From assembly GCA_945787585.1 (NCBI GenBank), contig CALZIG010000170.1, positions 1-12,547 of the forward strand: DNA of 12,547 nucleotides. Direction: 5' to 3'. The notes beneath the pieces were generated by a model. That model was not told the DNA's origin. It saw only the letters and a list, made by a program, of their open reading frames with translations, and did not search any database. Below are positions 1-6,260 of the stretch, piece by piece (within the stretch, counting starts at the first letter, position 1; each line of letters opens with the position of its first letter). A program made the translations under genes and the position numbers. This DNA comes from an uncultured Gammaproteobacteria bacterium. Its GTDB lineage: Bacteria; Pseudomonadota; Gammaproteobacteria; SZUA-140.

Positions 1-1
1 C

Positions 2-340
2 GGAGATATCGAGGCGGCGGCAGAGCGAGCATTAGTACGAGAAAGCGCTGATAAATTGTCCGCAAAGGTGATCGTGGCGCCGCACCACGGCAGCAAAAGC
101 TCATCCAGCGACGCCTTTGTGGCAGCGGTCGCTGCGCAATATGCGCTGTTTCCAGTGGGTTATCTAAATCGTTACCATTTTCCTCATCCAGCTGTGACGG
201 CACGGTACCTTGGGCAGGGTGCCAAAATAGTGGGAAGTGCGGAAGCGGGTGCACTGACTTTTCGCTTTGATGTAGTAGGAAATATCATCGTGATCGAGCA
301 TTTTCGTGATACTCACCAACGATATTGGCATGTAAAGTAA
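2..340 (+). CDS. comEC: ComEC/Rec2 DNA internalization protein, C-terminal part (5' end outside window)
   Basis: The reading frame is open from the left edge (frame starting at base 2) to TAA at 338-340, giving 112 residues of a protein that begins upstream. It opens with GDIE, has APHHGSKSSSS at about residues 26-36, and then NRYHFPHP. This is the pattern of the metallo-beta-lactamase-like domain that closes ComEC/Rec2. The end, RYWHVK, fits a natural C-terminus, so the gene looks intact on this side. ComEC is the inner-membrane channel that brings single-stranded DNA into the cytoplasm during transformation, and the C-terminal domain is the proposed nuclease. A comEC gene directly upstream of exbB is the arrangement known in Pseudomonas. 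The TTG at 56 is an internal codon, not a start. About 118 bp separate it from exbB, with no clear terminator. Confidence 0.9.
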   Translation, partial: GDIEAAAERALVRESADKLSAKVIVAPHHGSKSSSSDAFVAAVAAQYALFPVGYLNRYHFPHPAVTARYLGQGAKIVGSAEAGALTFRFDVVGNIIVIEHFRDTHQRYWHVK

Positions 341-458
341 CAGGGAACTCAGGCGGTGGTATTAGCGCTACAGGATGCTAATCAAGAGTATGAAAAAGAT
401 CCATTATTCCGGTATGATGTTCGCTATTATTTCTAATTAAACAAGGGATTAAGCGCGC

Positions 459-1082
459 GTGTTTGAACTTGTACAGTCTGGTGGCTGGTTGATGATACCG
501 ATCCTGCTCTGTTCGATGATCGCTTTTGCCATTATTGTTGAGCGAACCTGGTCGTTGCAGAAACAGAAAATCTGTCCGAATGATCTGGTAGCGACCATCT
601 GGAAGCTGGAAAAACAGAATAAACTCAATCCCGGTGAGATTGATCGTCTGCGCGAAGCGTCGCCATTGGGTAAGATTCTAGCCGCGGGCCTGGTCAATTT
701 ACGCCATGAACGGGTGATCATGAAAGAGAGCATCGAAGAGACTGGTCGGCAGGTGGTCAATGAACTCGAACGCTATCTCAACACACTCGGAACGATTGCG
801 TCCATTACCCCATTGCTCGGACTTCTGGGCACGGTGATCGGCATGATAAAGGTATTTGCTGCGATCACGATTGCAGGCGTAGGGGATCCAGCCGTATTGG
901 CCGGTGGTATTTCCGAGGCGCTGATCACCACCGCCACCGGGCTATCGGTGGCCATTCCCAGTTTGATCTTCTATCGCCACTTTCGCGGAAAAGTCGAAGC
1001 CCTTGTCTGCATCATGGAAGCTGAATCGATCAAGATGGTCGAGGTGCTGCACGGTGCCCGTGAAAAAGAAGGCCGCATATAG
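459..1082 (+). CDS. exbB: ExbB/TolQ/MotA-family proton channel subunit
   Basis: This 207-residue protein belongs to the ExbB/TolQ family of inner-membrane proteins, which form a proton-driven motor with an ExbD/TolR partner. Three membrane segments are visible: about 11-28 (LMIPILLCSMIAFAIIVE), about 110-132 (containing ASITPLLGLLGTVIGM) and about 150-171 (containing SEALITTATGLSVAIPS). The last two carry the family's conserved small and threonine residues that line the proton path. The start is GTG at 459, preceded by AAGGGA (443-448) with 10 nt spacing. No ATG start fits the conserved N-terminus. It is the first gene of the envelope operon, 29 bp before exbD. It is shorter than TonB-system ExbB and matches the unlinked exbB-like copies found beside lpxK in other gammaproteobacteria. 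The substrate of the motor here is not known; no tonB is in the window. Confidence 0.9.
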   Translation: MFELVQSGGWLMIPILLCSMIAFAIIVERTWSLQKQKICPNDLVATIWKLEKQNKLNPGEIDRLREASPLGKILAAGLVNLRHERVIMKESIEETGRQVVNELERYLNTLGTIASITPLLGLLGTVIGMIKVFAAITIAGVGDPAVLAGGISEALITTATGLSVAIPSLIFYRHFRGKVEALVCIMEAESIKMVEVLHGAREKEGRI

Positions 1083-1111
1083 CGCGTCGTTATCGATTGC
1101 GAGTCTAACCA

Positions 1112-1534
1112 TTGAACCTACGACAATTCACTAAACAGGACCCTGAAGTTAACCTGACACCACTGATTGATGTGGTGTTTCTGCTGCTGATCTTTTTCAT
1201 GGTATCAACGACTTTTACCAAAGAGTCTGAAATTACCGTGGATCTACCAGAGGCGAGCGCGGCACCGGTTGATGCTGCGGTTGCACCGATCGATTTGACG
1301 ATTGATGTAAAAGGGCGCTTTTATATCAATCAGCAAAAAGTAGTGAATCGTCAGCTGAGCACGTTAAAGAAGGCGATTGTACTCGCGGTCGATGGGCGTA
1401 AAGATGTCGCACTTACCATCAGCGCCGATGCCAATACGCCGCATCAGGCCGTCATCACGGCGATGGATGCCGCACGACAACTCGGCATCGTTAAACTTTC
1501 AATCGCCACAAAAAAATCGAACGATACACCTTGA
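1112..1534 (+). CDS. exbD: ExbD/TolR-family proton channel subunit
   Basis: This 140-residue partner of ExbB has a short cytoplasmic N-terminus, one membrane helix (about residues 18-36, LIDVVFLLLIFFMVSTTF) and a periplasmic domain of about 100 residues. The conserved protonatable aspartate is Asp20 in NLTPLIDVVF, equivalent to Asp25 of E. coli ExbD. The start is TTG at 1112 (M-N-L-R), which gives the usual family N-terminus; the Shine-Dalgarno sequence is poor. This suggests translation depends partly on ribosomes finishing exbB 29 bp upstream. The stop codon TGA overlaps the TTG start of msbA in the sequence TTGA (1531-1534), so the two genes are probably translationally coupled. The ExbD/TolR family call is secure. 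The biological partner it energises is inference only. Confidence 0.9.
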   Translation: MNLRQFTKQDPEVNLTPLIDVVFLLLIFFMVSTTFTKESEITVDLPEASAAPVDAAVAPIDLTIDVKGRFYINQQKVVNRQLSTLKKAIVLAVDGRKDVALTISADANTPHQAVITAMDAARQLGIVKLSIATKKSNDTP

Positions 1535-3318
1535 GCCGACTCAACAAAGAAACCCCGCAGGAGATCACCGAGGGGGCGGCGATTTATCGCCGCCTGCTGG
1601 TCTATGTTATCCCCTACAAGTGGGTCTTTGGTATCGCCATCATTGGGATGGTATTTATAGCCGCCACCGAAACAGGGCTCGCGGCGCTAATGAAACCGCT
1701 GCTTGATGGTGGTTTTGTAGAAAAAGACCCCGAATGGATCAAGTTGCTACCACTATTGTTTATTGGCCTGGCATTGCTGCGTGGTATCGGAACATTCATT
1801 GCGACCTTTTTGATGGCCTGGATTGGTCGACGTGTCGTAAAGGAACTGCGCAAAGAGATGTTTCAACACATTTTGATGTTACCCACCAGTTTTTATGATG
1901 CAAGTTCTTCGGGGCGACTCATATCAAAATTCACCTTTGATGTTGAGCAGGTTGCTGAGGCTGCCACGGATGCCGTTACCATTGTCATTCGCGACGCACT
2001 AACGGTGATGGGATTACTTGCCTGGATGTTTTATCTGAATTGGCAGCTCTCGCTGATTTTTTTGTTATTAGGCCCTGTGATCATAGTATTGGTGAGTTAT
2101 GTCAATAAACGTTTTCGTCGCATCAGTAGTCGTATTCAGGCGTCAATGGGGGATGTCACACAGGTCTCTGAAGAGGCTATTTCCGGACATCGCGTGATCA
2201 AAACTTTTGGTGGACAGGATTACGAAGCGAGCCACTTTGAAGAGGCGAATGAAGGTAACCGCCGCCATGTGATGAAACTGATCGCCACCAGTGTTGCAAG
2301 TGTGCAGGTCATCCAGATGATCTCTGCTTTTGCGTTGGCTGGGATTATCTATCTCGCGACCCTGGACACAATGCTTGAATCAATCACCGTTGGTGTATTC
2401 ATGTCTTTTCTGGCTGCTATGATGATGTTGCTGACACCTATCAAAAGACTTACCACCGTCAACGTTATCGTGCAACGTGGTATCGCCGCTGCGAAGAGCC
2501 TCTTTGATCTGCTTGATGCTTCAGTTGAAAAAGATGATGGGAAGCAGGAAATCGGGCGTGCTTCGGGTGTTGTCGAATATAAAGCGGTTGGCTTTGCCTA
2601 CGAAAAAAGCAAAGGAGCGGTGCTTGATGAGCTTAGCTTCAGGGTAGAAGCTGGGCAGACTATCGCTTTTGTAGGCAAAACCGGGAGTGGTAAGACAACG
2701 CTCGCAAGTCTGTTGCCACGCTTCTATGACGTAACCGCTGGAAATATTTACATAGATGGACATGACATACGTAACCTCAAACTCAAAAACTTGCGCCAAC
2801 ATATCGCGCTGGTAGGACAGGATGTCACCCTGTTCAACGATACCATTGCGCGTAATATTGCCTATGGCAGTCTAAAAGAGTGTAGCGAAGCAGAAATTAT
2901 TGAAGCAGCAAAAGCGGCATATGCGATGGAGTTTATTGAGAAACAGCCTGATGGCCTGAATACAATGGTAGGGGATAATGGTGTATTGCTTTCTGGTGGA
3001 CAGCGTCAGCGCCTCGCAATCGCACGGGCGTTGTTGAAAAACGCACCGATTCTAATTCTCGATGAAGCGACTTCGGCGTTGGATACCGAGTCTGAGCGTT
3101 ACATTCAGGCCGCACTGGATGAGTTGATGAAAAATCGCACTACTTTTGTTATTGCACATCGTCTCTCAACGATTGAGAAGGCAGACACTATTATTGTAAT
3201 GCACGAAGGGAAAATCGTAGAACAGGGCAAACATGATCAACTGCTTGCGATGAAAGGGTACTATGCAAACCTTTATCACCTGCAGTACAAACCTGCTGCT
3301 ACTGTCACAGCACAGTAA
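1531..3318 (+). CDS. msbA: Lipid A export ATP-binding/permease protein MsbA
   Basis: This 595-residue half-transporter of the ABC exporter family flips lipid A-core from the inner to the outer leaflet of the inner membrane, working as a homodimer. Residues 1 to about 325 form the six-helix membrane domain, and about 345-585 the nucleotide-binding domain. Visible motifs are Walker A GKTGSGKT (382-389), Q-loop Gln430, signature LSGGQ (487-491), Walker B ILILD (507-511) followed by catalytic Glu512, and the H-loop His543 in IAHRLST. The length is close to the usual 580-600. The start is TTG at 1531, overlapping the exbD stop by 4 bp; no ATG lies close enough to give a full N-terminus. The neighbours lpxK and kdsB support MsbA over a generic multidrug exporter, although the two groups are similar in sequence. 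Confidence 0.93.
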   Translation: MSRLNKETPQEITEGAAIYRRLLVYVIPYKWVFGIAIIGMVFIAATETGLAALMKPLLDGGFVEKDPEWIKLLPLLFIGLALLRGIGTFIATFLMAWIGRRVVKELRKEMFQHILMLPTSFYDASSSGRLISKFTFDVEQVAEAATDAVTIVIRDALTVMGLLAWMFYLNWQLSLIFLLLGPVIIVLVSYVNKRFRRISSRIQASMGDVTQVSEEAISGHRVIKTFGGQDYEASHFEEANEGNRRHVMKLIATSVASVQVIQMISAFALAGIIYLATLDTMLESITVGVFMSFLAAMMMLLTPIKRLTTVNVIVQRGIAAAKSLFDLLDASVEKDDGKQEIGRASGVVEYKAVGFAYEKSKGAVLDELSFRVEAGQTIAFVGKTGSGKTTLASLLPRFYDVTAGNIYIDGHDIRNLKLKNLRQHIALVGQDVTLFNDTIARNIAYGSLKECSEAEIIEAAKAAYAMEFIEKQPDGLNTMVGDNGVLLSGGQRQRLAIARALLKNAPILILDEATSALDTESERYIQAALDELMKNRTTFVIAHRLSTIEKADTIIVMHEGKIVEQGKHDQLLAMKGYYANLYHLQYKPAATVTAQ

Positions 3319-3345
3319 GCGATCGCTTTTAAGATAGTATGCCAG

Positions 3346-4353
3346 ATGAGCAGGATTGAAAAAATTTGGTACGAAGGTCATTGGGTATCTATTCCGCTGC
3401 TGCCGCTCTCATGGCTGTTTCGTTTACTTGTTTTGATTCGACGCTGTTTGTATCAATGGGGCTGGCTAAAGACAAACCAATGGTCCGTCCCTCTGATCGT
3501 GGTGGGTAATATTAGTGTCGGCGGCACCGGTAAGACCCCGTTTGTTATCTGGCTTGTCGATTACTTACGTACCGCAGGCTATCAACCCGGTGTTGTCTTG
3601 CGCGGTTATGGTGGCAATGCAACCGTGTGGCCACAACAGGTGACTATTGACAGTGATCCTGTTGAGGTCGGCGACGAAGCGGTATTATTGGCACGACGTT
3701 GCCACTGCCCAGTCGTCGCTGCGCCAGACAGGGGTGCGGCCGTAGCTGCGTTATTAAAAAATAGTGATTGCAATATCATCCTCTCAGACGACGGTCTACA
3801 GCACTATGCGATGGGGCGCGATATTGAGATAGTGATTGTTGATGGTGAACGACGTTTTGGTAATGGTCAGATGTTGCCAGCAGGGCCGCTACGTGAACCC
3901 ATATCACGCCTGCTGGATGTTGATTTAGTTATCGTTAACGGTGAGCCGGTTTCAGACGGCGAATACAGAATGACACTGACACAGTGTTACCTTTATAATT
4001 TGCTTGATCCGTCAATACGTAAAGAAATTTCGCAGTTAAAGGGTGAAACGGTACACGCGATCGCTGGCGTGGGTAATCCTGAGCGATTTTTTAAATTGCT
4101 CAAAAAGTCGGGTGTTGATGTCATTGCACATCCATTTGCGGACCATCACACTTATACGACAGATGATCTGCTATTCAGTGATGAGCAGCCTGTGATCATG
4201 ACGGAAAAGGATGCGGTAAAATGTGCTCACCTGGCTCATTCCAATTACTGGGTACTGGCGATTGAGATGTCACCCGAAGTGGGTGTCGAAACAAAGCTGC
4301 AAACCTTACTAAAAGAATTTGAAGTTATTCATAACAATAGGACGCAATCGTAA
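3346..4353 (+). CDS. lpxK: Tetraacyldisaccharide 4'-kinase (lipid A 4'-kinase)
   Basis: LpxK phosphorylates the 4' position of the tetraacyldisaccharide 1-phosphate intermediate, giving lipid IVA, at the cytoplasmic face of the inner membrane. The 335-residue protein has an N-terminal hydrophobic helix (about 16-32) that can associate with the membrane. It is followed by the family's P-loop [12 protein letters not shown] (54-65, Lys63 binding phosphate) and then [26 protein letters not shown] and LPAGPLREP follow in the middle of the protein, and FADHHTY and MTEKDAVK near the C-terminus. All are typical of LpxK. The start is ATG at 3346, 27 bp after msbA. The ATG at 3339 is in another frame and stops at once. 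The Shine-Dalgarno sequence is weak. The stop TAA overlaps the next ATG by one base. The msbA-lpxK pairing is the same as in E. coli. Confidence 0.96.
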   Translation: MSRIEKIWYEGHWVSIPLLPLSWLFRLLVLIRRCLYQWGWLKTNQWSVPLIVVGNISVGGTGKTPFVIWLVDYLRTAGYQPGVVLRGYGGNATVWPQQVTIDSDPVEVGDEAVLLARRCHCPVVAAPDRGAAVAALLKNSDCNIILSDDGLQHYAMGRDIEIVIVDGERRFGNGQMLPAGPLREPISRLLDVDLVIVNGEPVSDGEYRMTLTQCYLYNLLDPSIRKEISQLKGETVHAIAGVGNPERFFKLLKKSGVDVIAHPFADHHTYTTDDLLFSDEQPVIMTEKDAVKCAHLAHSNYWVLAIEMSPEVGVETKLQTLLKEFEVIHNNRTQS

Positions 4354-4532
4354 TGGATAAAAAACTACTGGATATACTGGCATGTCCTTTATGTAAAGGC
4401 CCTTTGGTGTATAAAGCTGATCAGAATGAACTGATTTGTAAAGTCGATAGACTGGCGTATCCAATTCGTGATGATATCCCGGTAATGCTGGTGGATGAGG
4501 CGAGAGAAATGCCCGCTGACGAGGAAGTTTAA
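4353..4532 (+). CDS. ycaR: Trm112/YcaR family small protein (UPF0434)
   Basis: A 59-residue protein starting [18 protein letters not shown] with [21 protein letters not shown] following. This is the recognisable pattern of the YcaR/Trm112-like family that sits between lpxK and kdsB in E. coli and many other gammaproteobacteria. A Cys-X2-Cys pair (Cys11, Cys14) plus Cys29 suggests a small zinc-ribbon-like fold, but the usual fourth ligand is not seen, so metal binding is uncertain. ATG at 4353 shares its A with the lpxK stop. AGGA at 4339-4342 lies 10 nt upstream. Its own TAA shares its last A with the kdsB ATG. These one-base overlaps on both sides argue for a real, translationally coupled gene. 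In eukaryotes and archaea Trm112 is an activator of methyltransferases; the bacterial role is not established. Confidence 0.93.
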   Translation: MDKKLLDILACPLCKGPLVYKADQNELICKVDRLAYPIRDDIPVMLVDEAREMPADEEV

Positions 4533-5299
4533 TGGGTTTCTATGTTGTGATTCCTGCGCGTTATGCCTCGACGCGACTACCGGGAAAACCGCTGTGTGAG
4601 GTTGCTGGCAAGACGATGATTCAGCATGTCTATGAGCGGGCACTCGAGAGTGATGCGGAAAAGATCATCATTGCGACTGATGATGATCGAATTCAGGCAG
4701 TGGCGAAAGGCTTTGGCGCCGAGGTCTGTATGACCTCCGCTAGTCACCCCTCCGGCACAGATCGCCTGGCAGAAGTGGTCGATATTCTCGGCTGTGATGA
4801 TGATCAAATTATCATTAATCTGCAAGGTGATGAACCCTTGATGCCCGCGGCACTGATCAATCAGACGGCTGAAAATCTTGCGAGTAATGTTGCCGCAAGT
4901 GTTGCCACCTTATGCGAACCGATTACCGATTGCGCTGAACTATTTGACTGGCACTGCGTGAAAGTAGCGATGGATGCCAAGGGCTACGCACTCTATTTTA
5001 GCCGTTCTGCGATACCCTGGCCGGGTGCTGGTTATTCTTCCAAAAGTGAAACACTACCCGGCAACGTTGATTACTATAGTCACGTTGGATTGTACGGTTA
5101 TCGTGCCAGCTTCATAAAGTCGTATGTAAAATGGGCACCATGTCCTCATGAGGTCGTCGAATCGCTGGAGCAGCTACGGGTATTGTGGCATGGTCATAAA
5201 ATTCATGTCGGTATTACAGATCAGTACCCTGGCCTCAGTATTGATACTGAAGAAGAGCTTGCTAAATTAGAGGCATTACTCGCCAAACGTAATGGGTAA
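4532..5299 (+). CDS. kdsB: 3-deoxy-manno-octulosonate cytidylyltransferase (CMP-Kdo synthetase)
   Basis: KdsB couples CTP and Kdo to give CMP-Kdo, the activated sugar used for the inner core of lipopolysaccharide. It is a soluble cytoplasmic enzyme. The 255-residue protein carries the nucleotide-binding N-terminus IPARYASTRLPGKPL (7-21), then IATDDDRI, SGTDRLAEV, the metal-binding NLQGDEPL (96-103, with Asp100), ALYFSRSAIPWP, the HVGLYGYR segment and LEQLRVLWHGHKIHV near the end. All are hallmarks of the family, and the length is normal (about 250). ATG at 4532 overlaps the preceding stop by one base, with GAGGA at 4521-4525 giving 6-nt spacing. It is the last gene of the plus-strand envelope operon. 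No hairpin terminator follows, and only 17 bp separate it from the 3' end of the opposing gene. Confidence 0.97.
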   Translation: MGFYVVIPARYASTRLPGKPLCEVAGKTMIQHVYERALESDAEKIIIATDDDRIQAVAKGFGAEVCMTSASHPSGTDRLAEVVDILGCDDDQIIINLQGDEPLMPAALINQTAENLASNVAASVATLCEPITDCAELFDWHCVKVAMDAKGYALYFSRSAIPWPGAGYSSKSETLPGNVDYYSHVGLYGYRASFIKSYVKWAPCPHEVVESLEQLRVLWHGHKIHVGITDQYPGLSIDTEEELAKLEALLAKRNG

Positions 5300-5316
5300 C
5301 GATGATTAAACGCGAC

Positions 5317-5583
5317 TTATCTCAGAAGTTCTATACCCATTGCATCAGCGTCGAGGACGCCCTCTGTCGTCATTAAAACGGGCAGTGTCATGGTGTTTGG
5401 TACACGGCGGTGCGCCTCTCCGTGTTGATCCGGCTGTATTGAGGTGTGTTTTTCACAATCCTGCAACACAAATGAAGGGCCATCTTCGAGTATTTCGATA
5501 ATCTCGAAAGTCACATCGCGGAAACGGACGCGTTGACCGATCGCGTCACGCAACGCTGCAATCTTTGGTTTTACAGGTGTCAT
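5317..5583 (-). CDS. Conserved-looking small protein of unknown function
   Basis: An 88-residue minus-strand protein that I do not recognise as a named family. It starts MTPVKPKIAALRDAIGQRVRFRD and is predicted soluble: there is no signal peptide or membrane helix. The centre reads like alternating beta strands (VTFEIIEILEDG, PSFVLQDC), followed by a polar, charged stretch (IQPDQHGEAHRRVP) and another strand (TMTLPVLM). The amino-acid balance and lack of low-complexity bias suggest real coding sequence, as does the fact that nothing is encoded on the opposite strand. The start is ATG at 5583-5581, preceded on its strand by GAGG and CAGGG. A candidate promoter lies immediately upstream. The gene converges on kdsB with a 17-bp gap, so it is outside the envelope operon. 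A small regulatory or adaptor protein is possible but unsupported. Confidence 0.72.
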   Translation of the reverse strand: MTPVKPKIAALRDAIGQRVRFRDVTFEIIEILEDGPSFVLQDCEKHTSIQPDQHGEAHRRVPNTMTLPVLMTTEGVLDADAMGIELLR

Positions 5584-5612
5584 CCCTGGAGCCTCATAAT
5601 AGATTAGCAGAT

Positions 5613-5642
5613 AAAATATCCATCAGCAGTCTCTGCTGGCAA
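5613..5642 (-). promoter_or_regulatory. Candidate promoter of the 5317-5583 gene with inverted repeat in the spacer
   Basis: Read on the minus strand, TTGCCA (5642-5637) and TATTTT (5618-5613) are 18 nt apart and resemble sigma-70 -35 and -10 boxes. An inverted repeat CAGCAG-TCT-CTGCTG (5624-5638) lies inside the spacer and touches the -35 box, a typical place for an operator. Transcription from here would give a leader of roughly 20-25 nt. This is a pattern match by eye only. Confidence 0.35.
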
Positions 5643-5647
5643 AAACC

Positions 5648-5680
5648 TTAACAAGATTCTATAGTTTAATATTATTAAAC
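5648..5680 (+). promoter_or_regulatory. Candidate promoter of the tyrosine phosphatase gene with inverted repeat over the -10 box
   Basis: TTAACA (5648-5653) and TATTAT (5670-5675) are separated by 16 nt and each match the sigma-70 consensus at 5 of 6 positions. The surrounding DNA is strongly AT-rich compared with its neighbours. A perfect inverted repeat GTTTAAT-ATT-ATTAAAC (5664-5680) covers the -10 box, so a dimeric regulator could block RNA polymerase here. A start near 5682 would give a leader of about 55 nt before the ATG at 5738. Confidence 0.45.
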
Positions 5681-5737
5681 TCCACAAGAAATCATATTTT
5701 TATATTCATATTATCTGGAATGGTACGAGGAGAGTGT

Positions 5738-6214
5738 ATGGTTAAAGTATTATTTGTGTGCATGGGCAATATTTGCCGTTCACCCACGGCTCACGGGGTG
5801 TTTGAAAACCTGGTTAAGATAAATGGGTTAGAGGGTGCCATTGAAATCGATTCTGCTGGTACGCATGCCTATCATATCGGTGAACCACCTGATAAACGGG
5901 CGCGGGCAACAGCACTCAATCGCGGTGTGGATCTTAGTTCACAGCGTGCGCGGCGTGTGCAGGTGAGTGATTTTGAATGCTACGATTATGTAGTGGCCAT
6001 GGATCACGATAATCTTTCAAATCTAATCGAAATCTGCCCGACTGCGATGAAGGGCAAAATTACGCTTTTTCTTAGCTATTCTTCTCACTTTGATGTTGAT
6101 GAAGTGCCAGACCCCTACTATGGCGGCCCAACAGGGTTTGAAAAAGTACTGGATATGGTCGAGTCTGCCTCTGAAGGATTGTTGGCGCATATCAAACAGC
6201 AGCACTTTAAATAG
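5738..6214 (+). CDS. Low-molecular-weight protein tyrosine phosphatase
   Basis: This 158-residue cytoplasmic phosphatase removes phosphate from phosphotyrosine through a cysteine intermediate. The P-loop VCMGNICRSPTA is at the N-terminus, with nucleophile Cys8, Arg14 and Ser15 in the C-X5-R-S signature. The general-acid aspartate is Asp125 in DPYYGG near the C-terminus. The layout and length are those of the classical family (about 150-160). I chose the ATG at 5738, not the in-frame ATG at 5720. AGGAG (5728-5732) sits 5 nt upstream of 5738, and the family's P-loop begins only a few residues after Met. In Pseudomonas the homologue at this position (next to kdsB) is called ptpA. No tyrosine kinase or capsule gene is nearby, so the substrate cannot be inferred. 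It has its own candidate promoter and ends at a hairpin terminator. Confidence 0.93.
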   Translation: MVKVLFVCMGNICRSPTAHGVFENLVKINGLEGAIEIDSAGTHAYHIGEPPDKRARATALNRGVDLSSQRARRVQVSDFECYDYVVAMDHDNLSNLIEICPTAMKGKITLFLSYSSHFDVDEVPDPYYGGPTGFEKVLDMVESASEGLLAHIKQQHFK

Positions 6215-6250
6215 AAAAGGCCGCTGTTTAATCAACAGCAGCCTTTAATA
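6215..6250. terminator. Shared bidirectional hairpin terminator between the phosphatase gene and rne
   Basis: The hairpin is AAAGGC (6216-6221), one C/A mismatch, GCTGTT (6223-6228), a TAATC loop, AACAGC (6234-6239) and GCCTTT (6241-6246). On the minus strand the stem is followed by a T-rich tract (CCTTTTCTATTT), which suits termination of rne. On the plus strand only a short T run follows, so termination of the phosphatase transcript may be less complete. It lies between the two convergent stop codons. Confidence 0.75.
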
Positions 6251-6260
6251 CCCTTAACTA

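Noticed and set aside
338..436. The comEC frame stays open for 32 codons after its TAA, suggesting stop read-through or an extended protein.
   Set aside because: The upstream end RYWHVK looks like a natural ComEC terminus, the extension resembles no known tail, and a 32-codon run without stops is common by chance.
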